DNA of 64,000 nucleotides from Mycobacterium gallinarum (GTDB lineage: Bacteria > Actinomycetota > Actinomycetes > Mycobacteriales > Mycobacteriaceae). Each line of letters starts with the position of its first letter. Positions within the stretch are counted from its first letter, which is position 1. Below the pieces are notes generated by a model. That model did no database searches. It was not told the origin of the DNA and saw nothing but the letters and a program-made list of their open reading frames with translations. This document shows positions 16,407-23,941 of the stretch, in pieces. The position numbers and the translations under genes are program-made. The stretch spans positions 992,001 to 1,056,000 of the forward strand of contig NZ_AP022601.1 of assembly GCF_010726765.1 (NCBI RefSeq). Direction: 5' to 3'.

Positions 16407-16715
16407 CTATCCGGTTCTGCTCAATCGGTCCAGCTCAGTTGCGGCTGCGAGCAGTTTCGTCGCGATATCGCGGGCCACGCTGCTGGTCAGCATGTCTTCC
16501 CATGCCACGCCTTCGAGGCGGATGCAGCGTTCCTCGACGGTCCCGTCACGAAGTTGCGTTCCGGAGACGAAGACGCGCGCGGGTGCATCGTTGGTGTATT
16601 GGACTTCAGGGATTGTCCATATCGGGCCGTCGAAGCTTCGGAACTCGTCGGTCTTGCCGACGTCGGCCCAATCCGACACCTCCGTGGCACCGGCGGGCCA
16701 GTCGACCGCGGTCAT
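16407..16715 (-). CDS. small prophage hypothetical, paralogue of the upstream gene
   Basis: 102 aa from ATG 16715, overlapping the upstream stop as ATGA. PARVFVSGTQLRDGTVEERC and VARDIATKLLAAATELDRL align with ARVYAAAIQLADGTVDDGTI and QARELAAALLQTAKEVDGW of the next gene, so the two are tandem duplicates. Beta-rich N-terminal part, C-terminal helix. Similar helix endings (ARxLAxAL...ADELDR) are common in mycobacterial prophage hypotheticals. Function unknown. Confidence 0.6.
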   Translation of the reverse strand: MTAVDWPAGATEVSDWADVGKTDEFRSFDGPIWTIPEVQYTNDAPARVFVSGTQLRDGTVEERCIRLEGVAWEDMLTSSVARDIATKLLAAATELDRLSRTG

Positions 16716-17026
16716 CGGTTGGCCCACCCGTCTACCTCTTTGGCGGTCTGCAGAAGCGCGGCGGCCAGCTCGCGCGCCTGGTCGCTGTTGAGATGTATTC
16801 CGTCCCGTTCGCCGTCGCAGACGTACAGACACGGCGGCTCGATGGTCCCGTCGTCGACGGTGCCGTCCGCGAGCTGAATTGCCGCGGCGTACACGCGGGC
16901 ATCGCTGTCGGTGATTGTGCGGTCGACTCCGAACACCGTCCGATGAGGTGGGGTGCCTTCCCATGGGCAGGCGAAGTCGGTGCCGGGGGGCGGTGAGATC
17001 GCAGGCGATAGGGCTGTGGTGGTCAT
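16712..17026 (-). CDS. small prophage hypothetical, first of duplicated pair
   Basis: 104 aa. ATG 17026 is preferred because GAGAGG lies 9 nt upstream; ATG 17035 would overlap that site. Core TVFGVDRTITDSDARVYAAA, EPPCLYVCDGERDGIHL, then a C-terminal helix SDQARELAAALLQTAKEVDG. Paralogous to the downstream gene. The promoter must lie in 17027-17128, right beside the right arm site, so integrase/excisionase binding could affect its expression. Confidence 0.6.
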   Translation of the reverse strand: MTTTALSPAISPPPGTDFACPWEGTPPHRTVFGVDRTITDSDARVYAAAIQLADGTVDDGTIEPPCLYVCDGERDGIHLNSDQARELAAALLQTAKEVDGWANR

Positions 17027-17062
17027 GCGGTGCATCCTCTCGGGTCGGTACCGACACCGGAG

Positions 17063-17084
17063 CTATTGCACGTTTATTGCACGG
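17063..17084. repeat. right integrase arm-type site (22-bp repeat)
   Basis: Exact copy of 7273-7294 in the same orientation, with two TATTGCACG units, 45 bp inside attR. The left copy is 121 bp inside attL. Confidence 0.65.
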
Positions 17085-17097
17085 CCGCCGATTGGAA

Positions 17098-17117
17098 GTC
17101 AGAAAACCGCTTCTGAC
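17098..17117 (-). terminator. tRNA-Val terminator supplied by the element
   Basis: Stem GTCAGAA / TTCTGAC (7 bp, 6-nt loop), just downstream of tRNA-Val on the minus strand and inside the element. It replaces the original hairpin now displaced to 7095-7108. Confidence 0.5.
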
Positions 17118-17128
17118 CTGCTATCGAA

Positions 17129-17153
17129 CTGGTGCGCGATACTGGGATTGAAC
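17129..17153. repeat. attR, right 25-bp attachment repeat
   Basis: Identical to 7127-7151; it covers the acceptor 3' strand, the CCA and half of the T arm of tRNA-Val(GAC), so integration restores the tRNA. Confidence 0.9.
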
Positions 17154-17204
17154 CAGTGACCTCTTCCGTGTCAGGGAAGCGCTCTCCCGCTGAGCTAATC
17201 GCGC
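17130..17204 (-). tRNA. tRNA-Val (GAC)
   Basis: Minus strand: acceptor GCGCGAT pairs with ATCGCGC, D arm GCTC...GAGC, anticodon stem CTTCC/GGAAG with loop CTGACAC (anticodon GAC), T arm ACTGG TTCAATC CCAGT, discriminator A and encoded CCA. The 3' end is the attachment site of the element. Confidence 0.95.
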
Positions 17205-17220
17205 CGGGAAACCTCGTCGG

Positions 17221-17291
17221 AGGTGGAGACGGGAATCGAACCCGTGTGCACGGCTTTGCAGGCCGTTGCCTCACCACTCGGCCACTCCACC
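17221..17291 (-). tRNA. tRNA-Cys (GCA)
   Basis: Acceptor GGTGGAG/CTCCACC, anticodon loop CTGCAAA giving GCA, T arm CGGGTTCGAATCCCG. CCA is not encoded. It lies 16 bp upstream of tRNA-Val on the same strand, in a Gly-Cys-Val tRNA cluster. Confidence 0.95.
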
Positions 17292-17319
17292 GCGGGGGTT
17301 GATGCCACTGCACCCTTCG

Positions 17320-17392
17320 AGCGGATGACGGGATTCGAACCCGCGACCCTCACCTTGGCAAGGTGATGCGCTACCAACTGCGCTACATCCGC
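17320..17392 (-). tRNA. tRNA-Gly (GCC)
   Basis: Acceptor GCGGATG/CATCCGC, anticodon stem CACCT/AGGTG with loop TGCCA (GCC), T arm GCGGGTTCGAATCCCGT. First gene of the minus-strand tRNA cluster. Confidence 0.95.
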
Positions 17393-17615
17393 ACGCCACG
17401 AACGGCGTGCCGCCCGTCGCGAAGGACGACAATAGTCGACCCGAGCAAGACACCACAAATCCCTTGCTTCGAAACCGTTTGTGTCAACCCAGATGGTAGG
17501 TGTCGCGGGAGAGCGAGAACTCTCCGCGGCACTGAAAATCCAGCAGGTGATGTCCGACGGGGCGCTCGAGCACACGATCGAACCCGCAACGATCTTGTCT
17601 CCGAACGCCAATGCG

Positions 17616-18143
17616 TTAAAACAGCTGGTAGGCCTTGAACGCAAGGGTGAAGCCGTGTCCGGTGTCTTCGTCGCGACACGTGATGCCGGAGTTCGCGCTT
17701 TCGCACCGCAACGGGCCCGCGGTGATCGCCTCGCCGGACGGCAGCACCTCGTCGGGGCCGAACGCGGTGTCACCGGCGCATACGAAGGAGGACGGTTGGC
17801 CGGCGATGATCTCGATCCCTTGTCCGTAGTCGAACTCGCAATCCGCGGGGCGCGGCGGCGACCAGTCCCGGTCGATGATGTCGCAGCGGGCCAGATTTAC
17901 GTCGATCATGCAGGCGACGTTGCCCGTCGGAGAAATGAAGCCGGTGAACGCGAACACCTCTCGGTCCACCGGCTCGGGCTTGGCCGTCGACGTCGGCGGC
18001 GCGGACCGCGGCACGGACGCCTTCGTCGCCACCGAAGAGGATCTTGTGGGCCCAGGGCTGGGGGAGTTGGCGCATCCGGAAAGGACGAGCAGGGCGACCA
18101 CACTGGCAACTGCGGAGGTCGGACGTCTGCCAGGTCGAGCCAC
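17616..18143 (-). CDS. secreted lipoprotein (DUF6636-like)
   Basis: 175 aa from GTG 18143, which places a basic N-terminus (RPGRRP) before a hydrophobic core ending in the lipobox VLSGC (Cys 24). A Pro/Ser/Thr linker follows, then FTGFISPTGNVACMIDVNLA, CDIIDRDW, CEFDYGQG, FVCAGDT, LRCESANSGITC: regularly spaced cysteines of the SPSGN-type domain frequent in mycobacterial secreted proteins. Exported and lipid-anchored; binding partner unknown. Confidence 0.75.
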   Translation of the reverse strand: MARPGRRPTSAVASVVALLVLSGCANSPSPGPTRSSSVATKASVPRSAPPTSTAKPEPVDREVFAFTGFISPTGNVACMIDVNLARCDIIDRDWSPPRPADCEFDYGQGIEIIAGQPSSFVCAGDTAFGPDEVLPSGEAITAGPLRCESANSGITCRDEDTGHGFTLAFKAYQLF

Positions 18144-18282
18144 GGCGCGACGATAGCCCGGCGACGCGGGAGGGGGCGACGAACGGTGAAATGCGGGGAC
18201 ACCCATTGCGAAAAACGAATTCGGGCCGAAAGCCGCGACCGTGCTAATCTTCGACCTCGTTCGACCTTCGGTCGAGCTCCCC

Positions 18283-18357
18283 GGTCTCGTAGCTCAGGGG
18301 GAGAGCGTCCGCCTCACACGCGGAAGGTCACTGGTTCGATCCCAGTCGGGACCACCA
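18283..18357 (+). tRNA. tRNA-Val (CAC)
   Basis: Acceptor GGTCTCG/CGGGACC, D arm GCTC...GAGC, anticodon stem TCCGC/GCGGA with loop CTCACAC (CAC), T arm ACTGG TTCGATC CCAGT, encoded CCA. Unlike the GAC gene it is not occupied by an element. Confidence 0.95.
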
Positions 18358-18424
18358 CCACTTCGCTGCGCTTCGCAGCCGCCGTGACGAACTGCTACCC
18401 GGCCCGAAACCATACGATCGCCAG

Positions 18425-18733
18425 GTGGGCGAACCGACGATCACCGACGACGGGCGCTACATCGTCATCAACGGGCGCCGGTGGCGAGCAACCGACCCGC
18501 TGATACCGGACGGGCGGCGGGCCGAGCTGGTGCAGATTCTGATGGCGTGGCGCCGCGAGGTGCGCCGAACCAAGGGAACCACCGAGGAATTGGCGGCCCG
18601 GGCGGGTGTGCAGGCCGCGAAGGTTGCATTGGGTGAGCGCGGCTCTCCGCCATGGTGGGAGCAGGATGACGAAGGCCGCCGCGCACGGTGGCAGGCCGAG
18701 GTGCCGGCGCCTGGCGTCCGAGATCGCGAGTAA
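18425..18733 (+). CDS. conserved mycobacterial hypothetical protein
   Basis: 102 aa from GTG 18425. TITDDGRYIVINGRRWRATDP, then RAELVQILMAWRREVR and AAKVALGERGSPPWWE: a small basic protein with a short beta hairpin followed by helices, seen widely in actinobacteria and sometimes annotated as a biopolymer transporter, without experimental basis. Directly follows tRNA-Val(CAC) by 67 bp. Function unknown. Confidence 0.65.
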   Translation: MGEPTITDDGRYIVINGRRWRATDPLIPDGRRAELVQILMAWRREVRRTKGTTEELAARAGVQAAKVALGERGSPPWWEQDDEGRRARWQAEVPAPGVRDRE

Positions 18734-18749
18734 CAAGCGACACGCGCAG

Positions 18750-19052
18750 CTAGCGGCGTCGCCGCCAGACCACGAATCCCACCGCCAGCACGCCGATCAC
18801 CGCGACCGCGGCGATCGGCACCGTTCGGTTCGGATTGTCGGTGACGGTGTGCCGCACGGCGTCGGCCCTCTCGACGACCTGTTCCTTGGTCTCCGTCGCC
18901 TTCTCTTTGGCGCGCGCTTTGACGTTGAGCTTGTCGGCCAGGGCCTCCACGGTTTCGCCGAGTTCCTTGCGCGTCTGCTCGACATCAGCCTCGATGTCTT
19001 CGATACCCGCGTCGGGACCTGGCTCGGGACGATTGGGGTCAGGTGCTGCCAT
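18750..19052 (-). CDS. DUF3618 membrane protein
   Basis: 100 aa. Residues 16-70 are an amphipathic coiled coil starting GIEDIEADVEQTRKELGETV, the DUF3618 signature; residues 76-95 (TVPIAAVAVIGVLAVGFVVW) are one C-terminal membrane segment followed by RRRR. Overlaps the upstream holin-X-type gene by 14 bp. Such pairs occur throughout mycobacteria and are thought to organise the membrane; role unproven. Confidence 0.8.
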   Translation of the reverse strand: MAAPDPNRPEPGPDAGIEDIEADVEQTRKELGETVEALADKLNVKARAKEKATETKEQVVERADAVRHTVTDNPNRTVPIAAVAVIGVLAVGFVVWRRRR

Positions 19053-19449
19053 GGCGTGCTTCCTTCACTTCCTCGATGTCGGCTTTCACGGTTTCGACCG
19101 TCTTCGGCGCTGCCGGGGTGACCTCGCCCGCCTCGCGTTTACCGACCAGAGCCGCGACGCCTGCGACGACGAACAGCAGTGCTGCGACGATGACCGCTGC
19201 GGCCCACACCGGCAAAACCAACGCCAGCGCGGCCACCGCCGCGCCGATCAGGGTCATAAAGCCCAGGAGGGCCAGCACACCTGCGAGGCTGAAAAGCCCG
19301 GCACCGATACCGGCGTGCTTTGCTGACTCTTGGAATTCCTTCTGCGCCAACCGCAACTCGTCGCGGATCAACCGCGAAGTCTGCGCCGACAACTGGCTCA
19401 ACAACTCGCCGGTCGACGCGTCCGCAGCGGGTTTGGATTCAACTGTCAT
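19039..19449 (-). CDS. phage holin family / DUF1469 membrane protein
   Basis: 136 aa. STGELLSQLSAQTSRLIRDE then two long membrane segments (about 50-80 and 86-108): this is the actinobacterial Holin-X superfamily III (DUF1469). Despite the name it is chromosomal and paired with DUF3618, so it is not a lysis gene of the nearby element, which is 2 kb away beyond the tRNAs. ATG 19449 has AAGGAG upstream. Confidence 0.8.
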   Translation of the reverse strand: MTVESKPAADASTGELLSQLSAQTSRLIRDELRLAQKEFQESAKHAGIGAGLFSLAGVLALLGFMTLIGAAVAALALVLPVWAAAVIVAALLFVVAGVAALVGKREAGEVTPAAPKTVETVKADIEEVKEARHGST

Positions 19450-19807
19450 GGTCCGGCTCCTTTCTCGCTCGATCCCACAGGCATGCCCGCGCGTGCGGCT
19501 TTGAAACGCCTACCTATTGCTTGCTGGCGGCAGGACACGCTTCGGGCACAGAACGATCACCACAGCATCTCGGTATCAGTGGCCAAACCTCAACGGGCGC
19601 AGTAATTCCGGTGCCAAGCGTCGCCGAACATCACCGTTTGGAAGTACTACGTCACCATTTGGATACGGCACGGTGCGGCGTGTCCCGCCGGCGTCCTTCG
19701 TACAGATAATTGACGAGGTCGTCCAACGACGGCCCTGGTACGGCACGGGTTGTGCTGCTCCACGTGAATGCGGAATGTCAGAGTGCGAATGAAGGAGTCG
19801 ATGGGCG
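19450..19807. other. intergenic region, 358 bp
   Basis: No gene supported. It separates divergent genes and must hold promoters for the DUF1469 gene and the Pro-rich secreted protein. A direct repeat TCACC(G/A)TTTGGA occurs at about 19630 and 19650. Confidence 0.4.
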
Positions 19808-20287
19808 ATGGCGATCTTTGATCGATTCGACCTCAAAGTAATTGCTGTCGGGGGGTTGTGTGGCGTCGCTATTGCGTTGAGCCCCGGCGTTGCGGCAGCT
19901 GGCGGCTACGAATGCCTGCAGACGTCGGCAGGTGAGGCCGGTCCGGTTCCCGCAGCTCCCGTAGCTGGCGCAGCACCCGCGTGCGCTCCAGTCACCGAGA
20001 TGGCAGGCGTACCGATGGCCCTCCCCGGGCCTCCACTGGCGCCGCCGATAGTTCCCCCGCCGCTGGTTCCGCCGGTCGTCCCCCCGCTGGTACCACCGGT
20101 GGTTCCGCCGTTGGCTCCACCGGTGCCGATCGCTCCGATCGGAGCGCCGATAGCGGCGGGTGCTCCACTCGCGCCGCTGACCACCATGGGCGGTGCGGCC
20201 GGCGGTAAAGGTGAGTCGACCGGTCCGGCGCCGGCCGGAGCGCCGGTGGCCGGTCAGCCAATCGCGCCTGGCCCCACCGGGCACTGA
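19808..20287 (+). CDS. secreted proline-rich repeat protein
   Basis: 159 aa from ATG 19808 with AAGGAG upstream. Signal peptide: charged start, hydrophobic VIAVGGLCGVAIALSPGVAA, cleavage after AAA near residue 31. The mature part has C36 and C59 only, then a low-complexity run of PP[LIV][VA]PP units (about 75-105) and Ala/Gly/Pro-rich tail. An exported cell-wall-associated protein of unknown function. Followed by a strong terminator. Confidence 0.7.
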   Translation: MAIFDRFDLKVIAVGGLCGVAIALSPGVAAAGGYECLQTSAGEAGPVPAAPVAGAAPACAPVTEMAGVPMALPGPPLAPPIVPPPLVPPVVPPLVPPVVPPLAPPVPIAPIGAPIAAGAPLAPLTTMGGAAGGKGESTGPAPAGAPVAGQPIAPGPTGH

Positions 20288-20302
20288 CTCTGCAATTCAG
20301 CG

Positions 20303-20339
20303 ACGACCCGCCCCCCGCGTGGGGGCGGGTCGTTGTTTT
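20303..20339 (+). terminator. rho-independent terminator
   Basis: Perfect 12-bp stem ACGACCCGCCCC / GGGGCGGGTCGT with 7-nt loop and TTGTTTT tract, directly after the Pro-rich secreted protein gene. Confidence 0.9.
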
Positions 20340-20603
20340 GCATGCTCATCAGAATGCGTGGTGCACCGCCTGCTGTGCATGAATCCACTGCTAGCCAGCG
20401 GGTCTGTGCACATCCTCGGGCGGTCAGCGCCGTCGGTCACCGGAAGCGTGGTCTGCTATATCTTCGATTGTCATGTGACGCTTCGGAATCCATCTCAGGG
20501 TCCAGCGTGACACGGCATAGAGCGTCACGCGCCGATAAGCCCTCATGGTCGAGGAGTTATCCCGGCGTTGGTGCGCCTACAACAATCCGAACGCGAAGAC
20601 TCG
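20340..20603. other. intergenic region without recognisable gene
   Basis: Between the terminator and the stop of the convergent L,D-transpeptidase gene. I see no ORF with support, no repeat and no RNA-gene signature. Confidence 0.4.
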
Positions 20604-21437
20604 TCAGCCGGTTATTGTCCGGGGGACTTCGATGCTGTTCTCTCGCACGATGATCGGATCACCGACGTTGACAGTGTTGAAGTACCACTCGGCGTCCTCG
20701 GTACTCAGTCCGATACAGCCGTGGCTGACATTCTCGTAACCCATTGAATTGACAGCCCACGGGGCTGAATGGACGAAGAGGCCGCGCTGGGTGAAGCGCA
20801 CGGCATATTCCACGTCGAGCAGATAGCCGTCGGGGGAGTCGACGGGGATGCCGACGCTGCTCGAATCCATCATCACGTCGCGTTCCTTGCCCAGAACGGC
20901 GAAGGTGCCGACAGGCGTCGGATACTTCTCCCTACCCATCGAGGCGGGGAACACGCCCGGTTCTCCCCAGCGGGGCCGGTGATGGGGCGACGGAAGTTGA
21001 GGTGCGTCTACGCCGTCGACCGTGACGGTGAAGGTATGGTCCGAAATGTTGGCAACGCCGATGACGGCGGGCCCGGTCCTGAAAGTCGTGGTGGCCAGAC
21101 CGCCGCGCATCGTCAGCGACACGGTGCTGTGCGCCGGCCAAAACCCATCCGGAACCCACTGCACCACAGTGCTTTCCAGCCATTCGTACGTACCGGTCAT
21201 GGCAGGCGTCGACTCGATGTTGAGGGTGCGCTCGGTTGCGCGCCGGTCGGCAACCGGCGTCTTGAACGTCACCACGACGGGGTGGGCGATACCCACGACC
21301 GCGTCTGTTGCGGGCTGCACCGACGCGATGGCGGGTCGATACGACTGGCTGGCCGCCGAGCTCGACGCGGTCGGCCCCGCAACCACGCTCGCAGTCGTCA
21401 CGACTGCGGCAAGAAAACACCGAACAACCCCACGCAT
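20604..21437 (-). CDS. L,D-transpeptidase (YkuD domain)
   Basis: 277 aa. Signal peptide in residues 1-28 ending ASS/SAA; Ig-like beta domain (about 35-120); YkuD catalytic domain (about 130-265) with LFVHSAPWAVNSMGYENVSH followed by GCIGLS: His, Ser-His-Gly-Cys active site intact. It forms 3-3 meso-DAP cross-links in peptidoglycan in the periplasm, the main cross-link type in mycobacteria. One Ig domain suggests an Ldt of the shorter class; I do not assign an Ldt number. Confidence 0.9.
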   Translation of the reverse strand: MRGVVRCFLAAVVTTASVVAGPTASSSAASQSYRPAIASVQPATDAVVGIAHPVVVTFKTPVADRRATERTLNIESTPAMTGTYEWLESTVVQWVPDGFWPAHSTVSLTMRGGLATTTFRTGPAVIGVANISDHTFTVTVDGVDAPQLPSPHHRPRWGEPGVFPASMGREKYPTPVGTFAVLGKERDVMMDSSSVGIPVDSPDGYLLDVEYAVRFTQRGLFVHSAPWAVNSMGYENVSHGCIGLSTEDAEWYFNTVNVGDPIIVRENSIEVPRTITG

Positions 21438-21683
21438 GGCTTCCGATTCCTGTTGAAATTACAACCTTGTCAATTAGTGATCGTAGGGCTGTCAAGGCAA
21501 TTCGAAGCTCAGGCCCGCCTTCGCAATTCGGTCACCGGTTCGTCACGCTTGCGCAACGGCGAGCAGACCGAGCAAACTACGAGGGGAATTGATGGGCAAA
21601 GTCGCACAACGGGTTTCGATCGGCCGCTGCCGATCCGATCGACTGAGACCTTCCCGCGACGACACCGAGACGGTACTGCGACG

Positions 21684-22388
21684 TTACTCGGCGGCGGTTT
21701 TGTCGGCTACGAGTTCGGTGGCGACCCTGATCAGCGGCACATTGGAATCCTGAGACAACTTGCGCAGCAGTTCGAACGCCTGCACCGCGTCGACGGCGTA
21801 ACGCTCCATGATCATGCCCTTGGCCTGACCGATGACGTCGCGGCTGGACAACGCCCTCTTGAACTGTTCGTCGCGGCGCGCCGAGTTCCAGGCGACCGAT
21901 GAGTGCGCGGCGAAGACCATTCCGATGTTGCGCGATTCGCTGTCGAAGACGTTCGGCTCCTCGCTGTAGACGTTGAGGGCCCCCATCGTCTCGCCGGCGA
22001 TGAACAACTGGAACGCCATGATCGACTTGATCGGTGTCTCGGCGAGCGCGTCCTGCCGGTAGAGCGGAAAACGATCGTCGGTCTCGAGGTTGGCGACGTG
22101 GACGGTCTTTTCCTCCCACGCCGCCGTGAGGCACGGGCCCTCTTGATGCCGCTGCTGGATCTTGTCCAACAACATCGGATAGATGTGTGTCGCCGCCGGG
22201 GTGTCGATGTGCTTGCCATTGCGCGTGACGGTGATGCCCGCATACTGCGCGCCAGGAATCTCCACGGCGGCGTGCTCGGCCAGCTCGGCGACCACCGTGT
22301 CGGAGTCCGCATCCGGGCGGCCGTGCAGGCTCTGGACGAGCTCAGCAATACGCAGGTGGGTCGCTTCTACCTGGGTTGGATTGTTCAA
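21684..22388 (-). CDS. GAF-ANTAR RNA-binding antiterminator regulator
   Basis: 234 aa. GAF sensor domain about 20-165 (AGITVTRNGKHIDTPAATH, FQLFIAGETMGALNVYSEE); ANTAR domain about 170-228 (ALSSRDVIGQAKGMIMERYA, then AFELLRKLSQDSNVPLIRVA), which binds paired hexanucleotide hairpins in mRNA leaders to prevent termination. Mycobacterial homologues bind c-di-GMP and control lipid-droplet genes. The ligand here is unknown. Stand-alone gene. Confidence 0.88.
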   Translation of the reverse strand: MNNPTQVEATHLRIAELVQSLHGRPDADSDTVVAELAEHAAVEIPGAQYAGITVTRNGKHIDTPAATHIYPMLLDKIQQRHQEGPCLTAAWEEKTVHVANLETDDRFPLYRQDALAETPIKSIMAFQLFIAGETMGALNVYSEEPNVFDSESRNIGMVFAAHSSVAWNSARRDEQFKRALSSRDVIGQAKGMIMERYAVDAVQAFELLRKLSQDSNVPLIRVATELVADKTAAE

Positions 22389-22471
22389 CGTTCACCGTCC
22401 GCACACTTGATGGGTTTTACCAGATTACGCGTGGTGGACGCGCCGGGTGACAGCGATCGCCAGGCCGGGTG

Positions 22472-22969
22472 TCACAGGGCATGCAAATAGCGCGTCGTGA
22501 CGGCTGCCTGCACCAGCGACGTGACAGGCGATGCCAGCCGGCTCCACCACGTGGCGTGTCGGGAGAAGGCCGTGACCACGGCGAACACCGTCTCGGTGGC
22601 GGCGTCGTAGCGGACGAGGAACAGCTCCTCGCCGGACTCAGGGTGGCCGGGCAACGTGCCGTATGCGAAACCCCGGCGATCGGGTTCGTCTACGACGTAG
22701 ACGACCCGGCACGGCGCCTGCACCGGCCCCAGGCCCACGATCACCTCCGAGCCCACAGCGGCGACGTCCGTCGTCGCCTGGACCTTGACGCCGGCGCCGC
22801 GCAACATCCCCCACCTCATCCCGCGAGCTGCGGCGTCGTCGAACCGCTGGCGGCCGCGGCCGATCACCGCCGTCTTCTGCACGTGGTGGTATCCCGCGGG
22901 CAGTGGTCCTGCGGTGGCACCGACTTCTGAATAGGTCAACGGCAGGGCGGGAAGATCGCTCAGTTTCAT
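22472..22969 (-). CDS. DUF1990 family protein
   Basis: 165 aa, ATG 22969. LTYSEVGAT, LPAGYHHVQKTAVIGRGRQRF, AARGMRWGMLRGAGV, GFAYGTLPGHPESGEELFLV is the DUF1990 signature, a START-like small domain of plants and actinobacteria. Probably cytoplasmic; ligand and function unknown. Divergent from the aldo-keto reductase gene with a 76-bp promoter region between. Confidence 0.8.
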   Translation of the reverse strand: MKLSDLPALPLTYSEVGATAGPLPAGYHHVQKTAVIGRGRQRFDDAAARGMRWGMLRGAGVKVQATTDVAAVGSEVIVGLGPVQAPCRVVYVVDEPDRRGFAYGTLPGHPESGEELFLVRYDAATETVFAVVTAFSRHATWWSRLASPVTSLVQAAVTTRYLHAL

Positions 22970-23045
22970 TGCGGCCAGACGCTATCGCTCGGGGTGGGCG
23001 CACGCGCCAGCCGGGGATTAACAATCGCGGCGTACGGTGCCAAAC

Positions 23046-23894
23046 ATGACCACCTTCAACGTCGGCGGTGACCTCACCGTCAATCGTCTGGGATTCGGCG
23101 CGATGCGTCTGACGGGCAAGGGCGTATGGGGTCCGCCCGACGATCGCGACGAATGCATCCGCGTGCTGCGCCGCCTTGTCGAGCTCGGCGTGAACTTCAT
23201 CGATACCGCCGACTCCTACGGTCCGTACGTGTCCGAGGAGCTGATCAAGGAAGCGCTGCACCCGTACCCGGACGGGCTCGTCGTCGCGACCAAGGCCGGT
23301 CTGCTGCGCACCGGACCCGACGAATGGCCTGTTCTCGGCTTCCCGGCGTACCTGCGCCAGGAATGCGAGATGAGCCTGCGTCGCCTCGGCGTAGACACCA
23401 TCGACCTCTTTCAGCTGCACCGCATCGACGACAAGTTCCCCGCCGAGGATCAGGTGGGCGAATTGGTGAAGCTGCAGCAGGAGGGCAAGATCCGCCACAT
23501 CGGGCTGTCCGAGGTGAACGTCGACCAGCTCGCAGCCGCCCAGAAGGTCGCGACGATCGCGTCGGTACAGAACATGTACAACCTCACGGTCCGATCCGCC
23601 GAACCCGTCCTCGACGCGTGCGCGTCCCAGAACATCGGCTTCATTCCGTGGTTCCCGCTGGCTGCCGGGCCGCTGGCCGCGGCCGACGGTCCGCTGCAAC
23701 GCATCGCGGCCGATCACGATGCGACGGCGTCGCAACTCGCACTGGCCTGGCTGCTCAAGCGGTCGCCAGTGATGTTGCCCATCCCCGGCACGTCAAAGGT
23801 CGCCCATCTCGAGGAGAACGTTGCGGCCGCCGGTATCGAACTGTCCGACGAGGAGTTCGAGACGCTCAGCGAAGCCGGGTCTGCTTCCGCCTGA
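23046..23894 (+). CDS. aldo-keto reductase
   Basis: 282 aa from ATG 23046; GTG 23037 would add three residues. TIM-barrel AKR with catalytic D ([16 protein letters not shown]), K (VATKAG) and H (LFQLHRIDD); C-terminal [24 protein letters not shown] binds NADPH. It reduces small aldehydes or ketones; substrate not predictable. Followed after 47 bp by a thioesterase gene, possibly co-transcribed. Confidence 0.9.
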   Translation: MTTFNVGGDLTVNRLGFGAMRLTGKGVWGPPDDRDECIRVLRRLVELGVNFIDTADSYGPYVSEELIKEALHPYPDGLVVATKAGLLRTGPDEWPVLGFPAYLRQECEMSLRRLGVDTIDLFQLHRIDDKFPAEDQVGELVKLQQEGKIRHIGLSEVNVDQLAAAQKVATIASVQNMYNLTVRSAEPVLDACASQNIGFIPWFPLAAGPLAAADGPLQRIAADHDATASQLALAWLLKRSPVMLPIPGTSKVAHLEENVAAAGIELSDEEFETLSEAGSASA

Positions 23895-23941
23895 CCCAGG
23901 CAATCCGGCCTGGGCGTGAGCCAGGCAATACGGTGGTCTGT

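Larger units (their letters stand above)
7127..17153 (+). mobile_element. phiRv2-like 10-kb integrated phage satellite in tRNA-Val
   Basis: The boundaries are a 25-bp direct repeat (7127-7151 and 17129-17153); the right copy is the 3' end of tRNA-Val(GAC). Contents in order: integrase, excisionase, zinc-ribbon/DUF2742/DUF3631/WhiB operon, scaffold-like protein, major capsid protein, glycosyltransferase, HNH endonuclease, two packaging-position proteins, HigBA-like pair, duplicated small genes. Size, tRNA-Val target, DUF2742 and capsid gene match what is known of M. tuberculosis phiRv2/phiRv1. No portal, large terminase, protease, tail, lysin or holin gene is present, so helper dependence is inferred. 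No gene looks disrupted, suggesting a recent or maintained element. Confidence 0.88.

Noticed and set aside
19039..19449. Lysis holin of the integrated element
   Set aside because: It is a chromosomal Holin-X/DUF1469 gene paired with DUF3618, beyond four tRNA genes and outside the att repeats.
23126..23941. N-terminal 272 codons of a 481-codon frame ending with the thioesterase
   Set aside because: That portion is an out-of-frame reading of the aldo-keto reductase; the thioesterase starts at GTG 23942.
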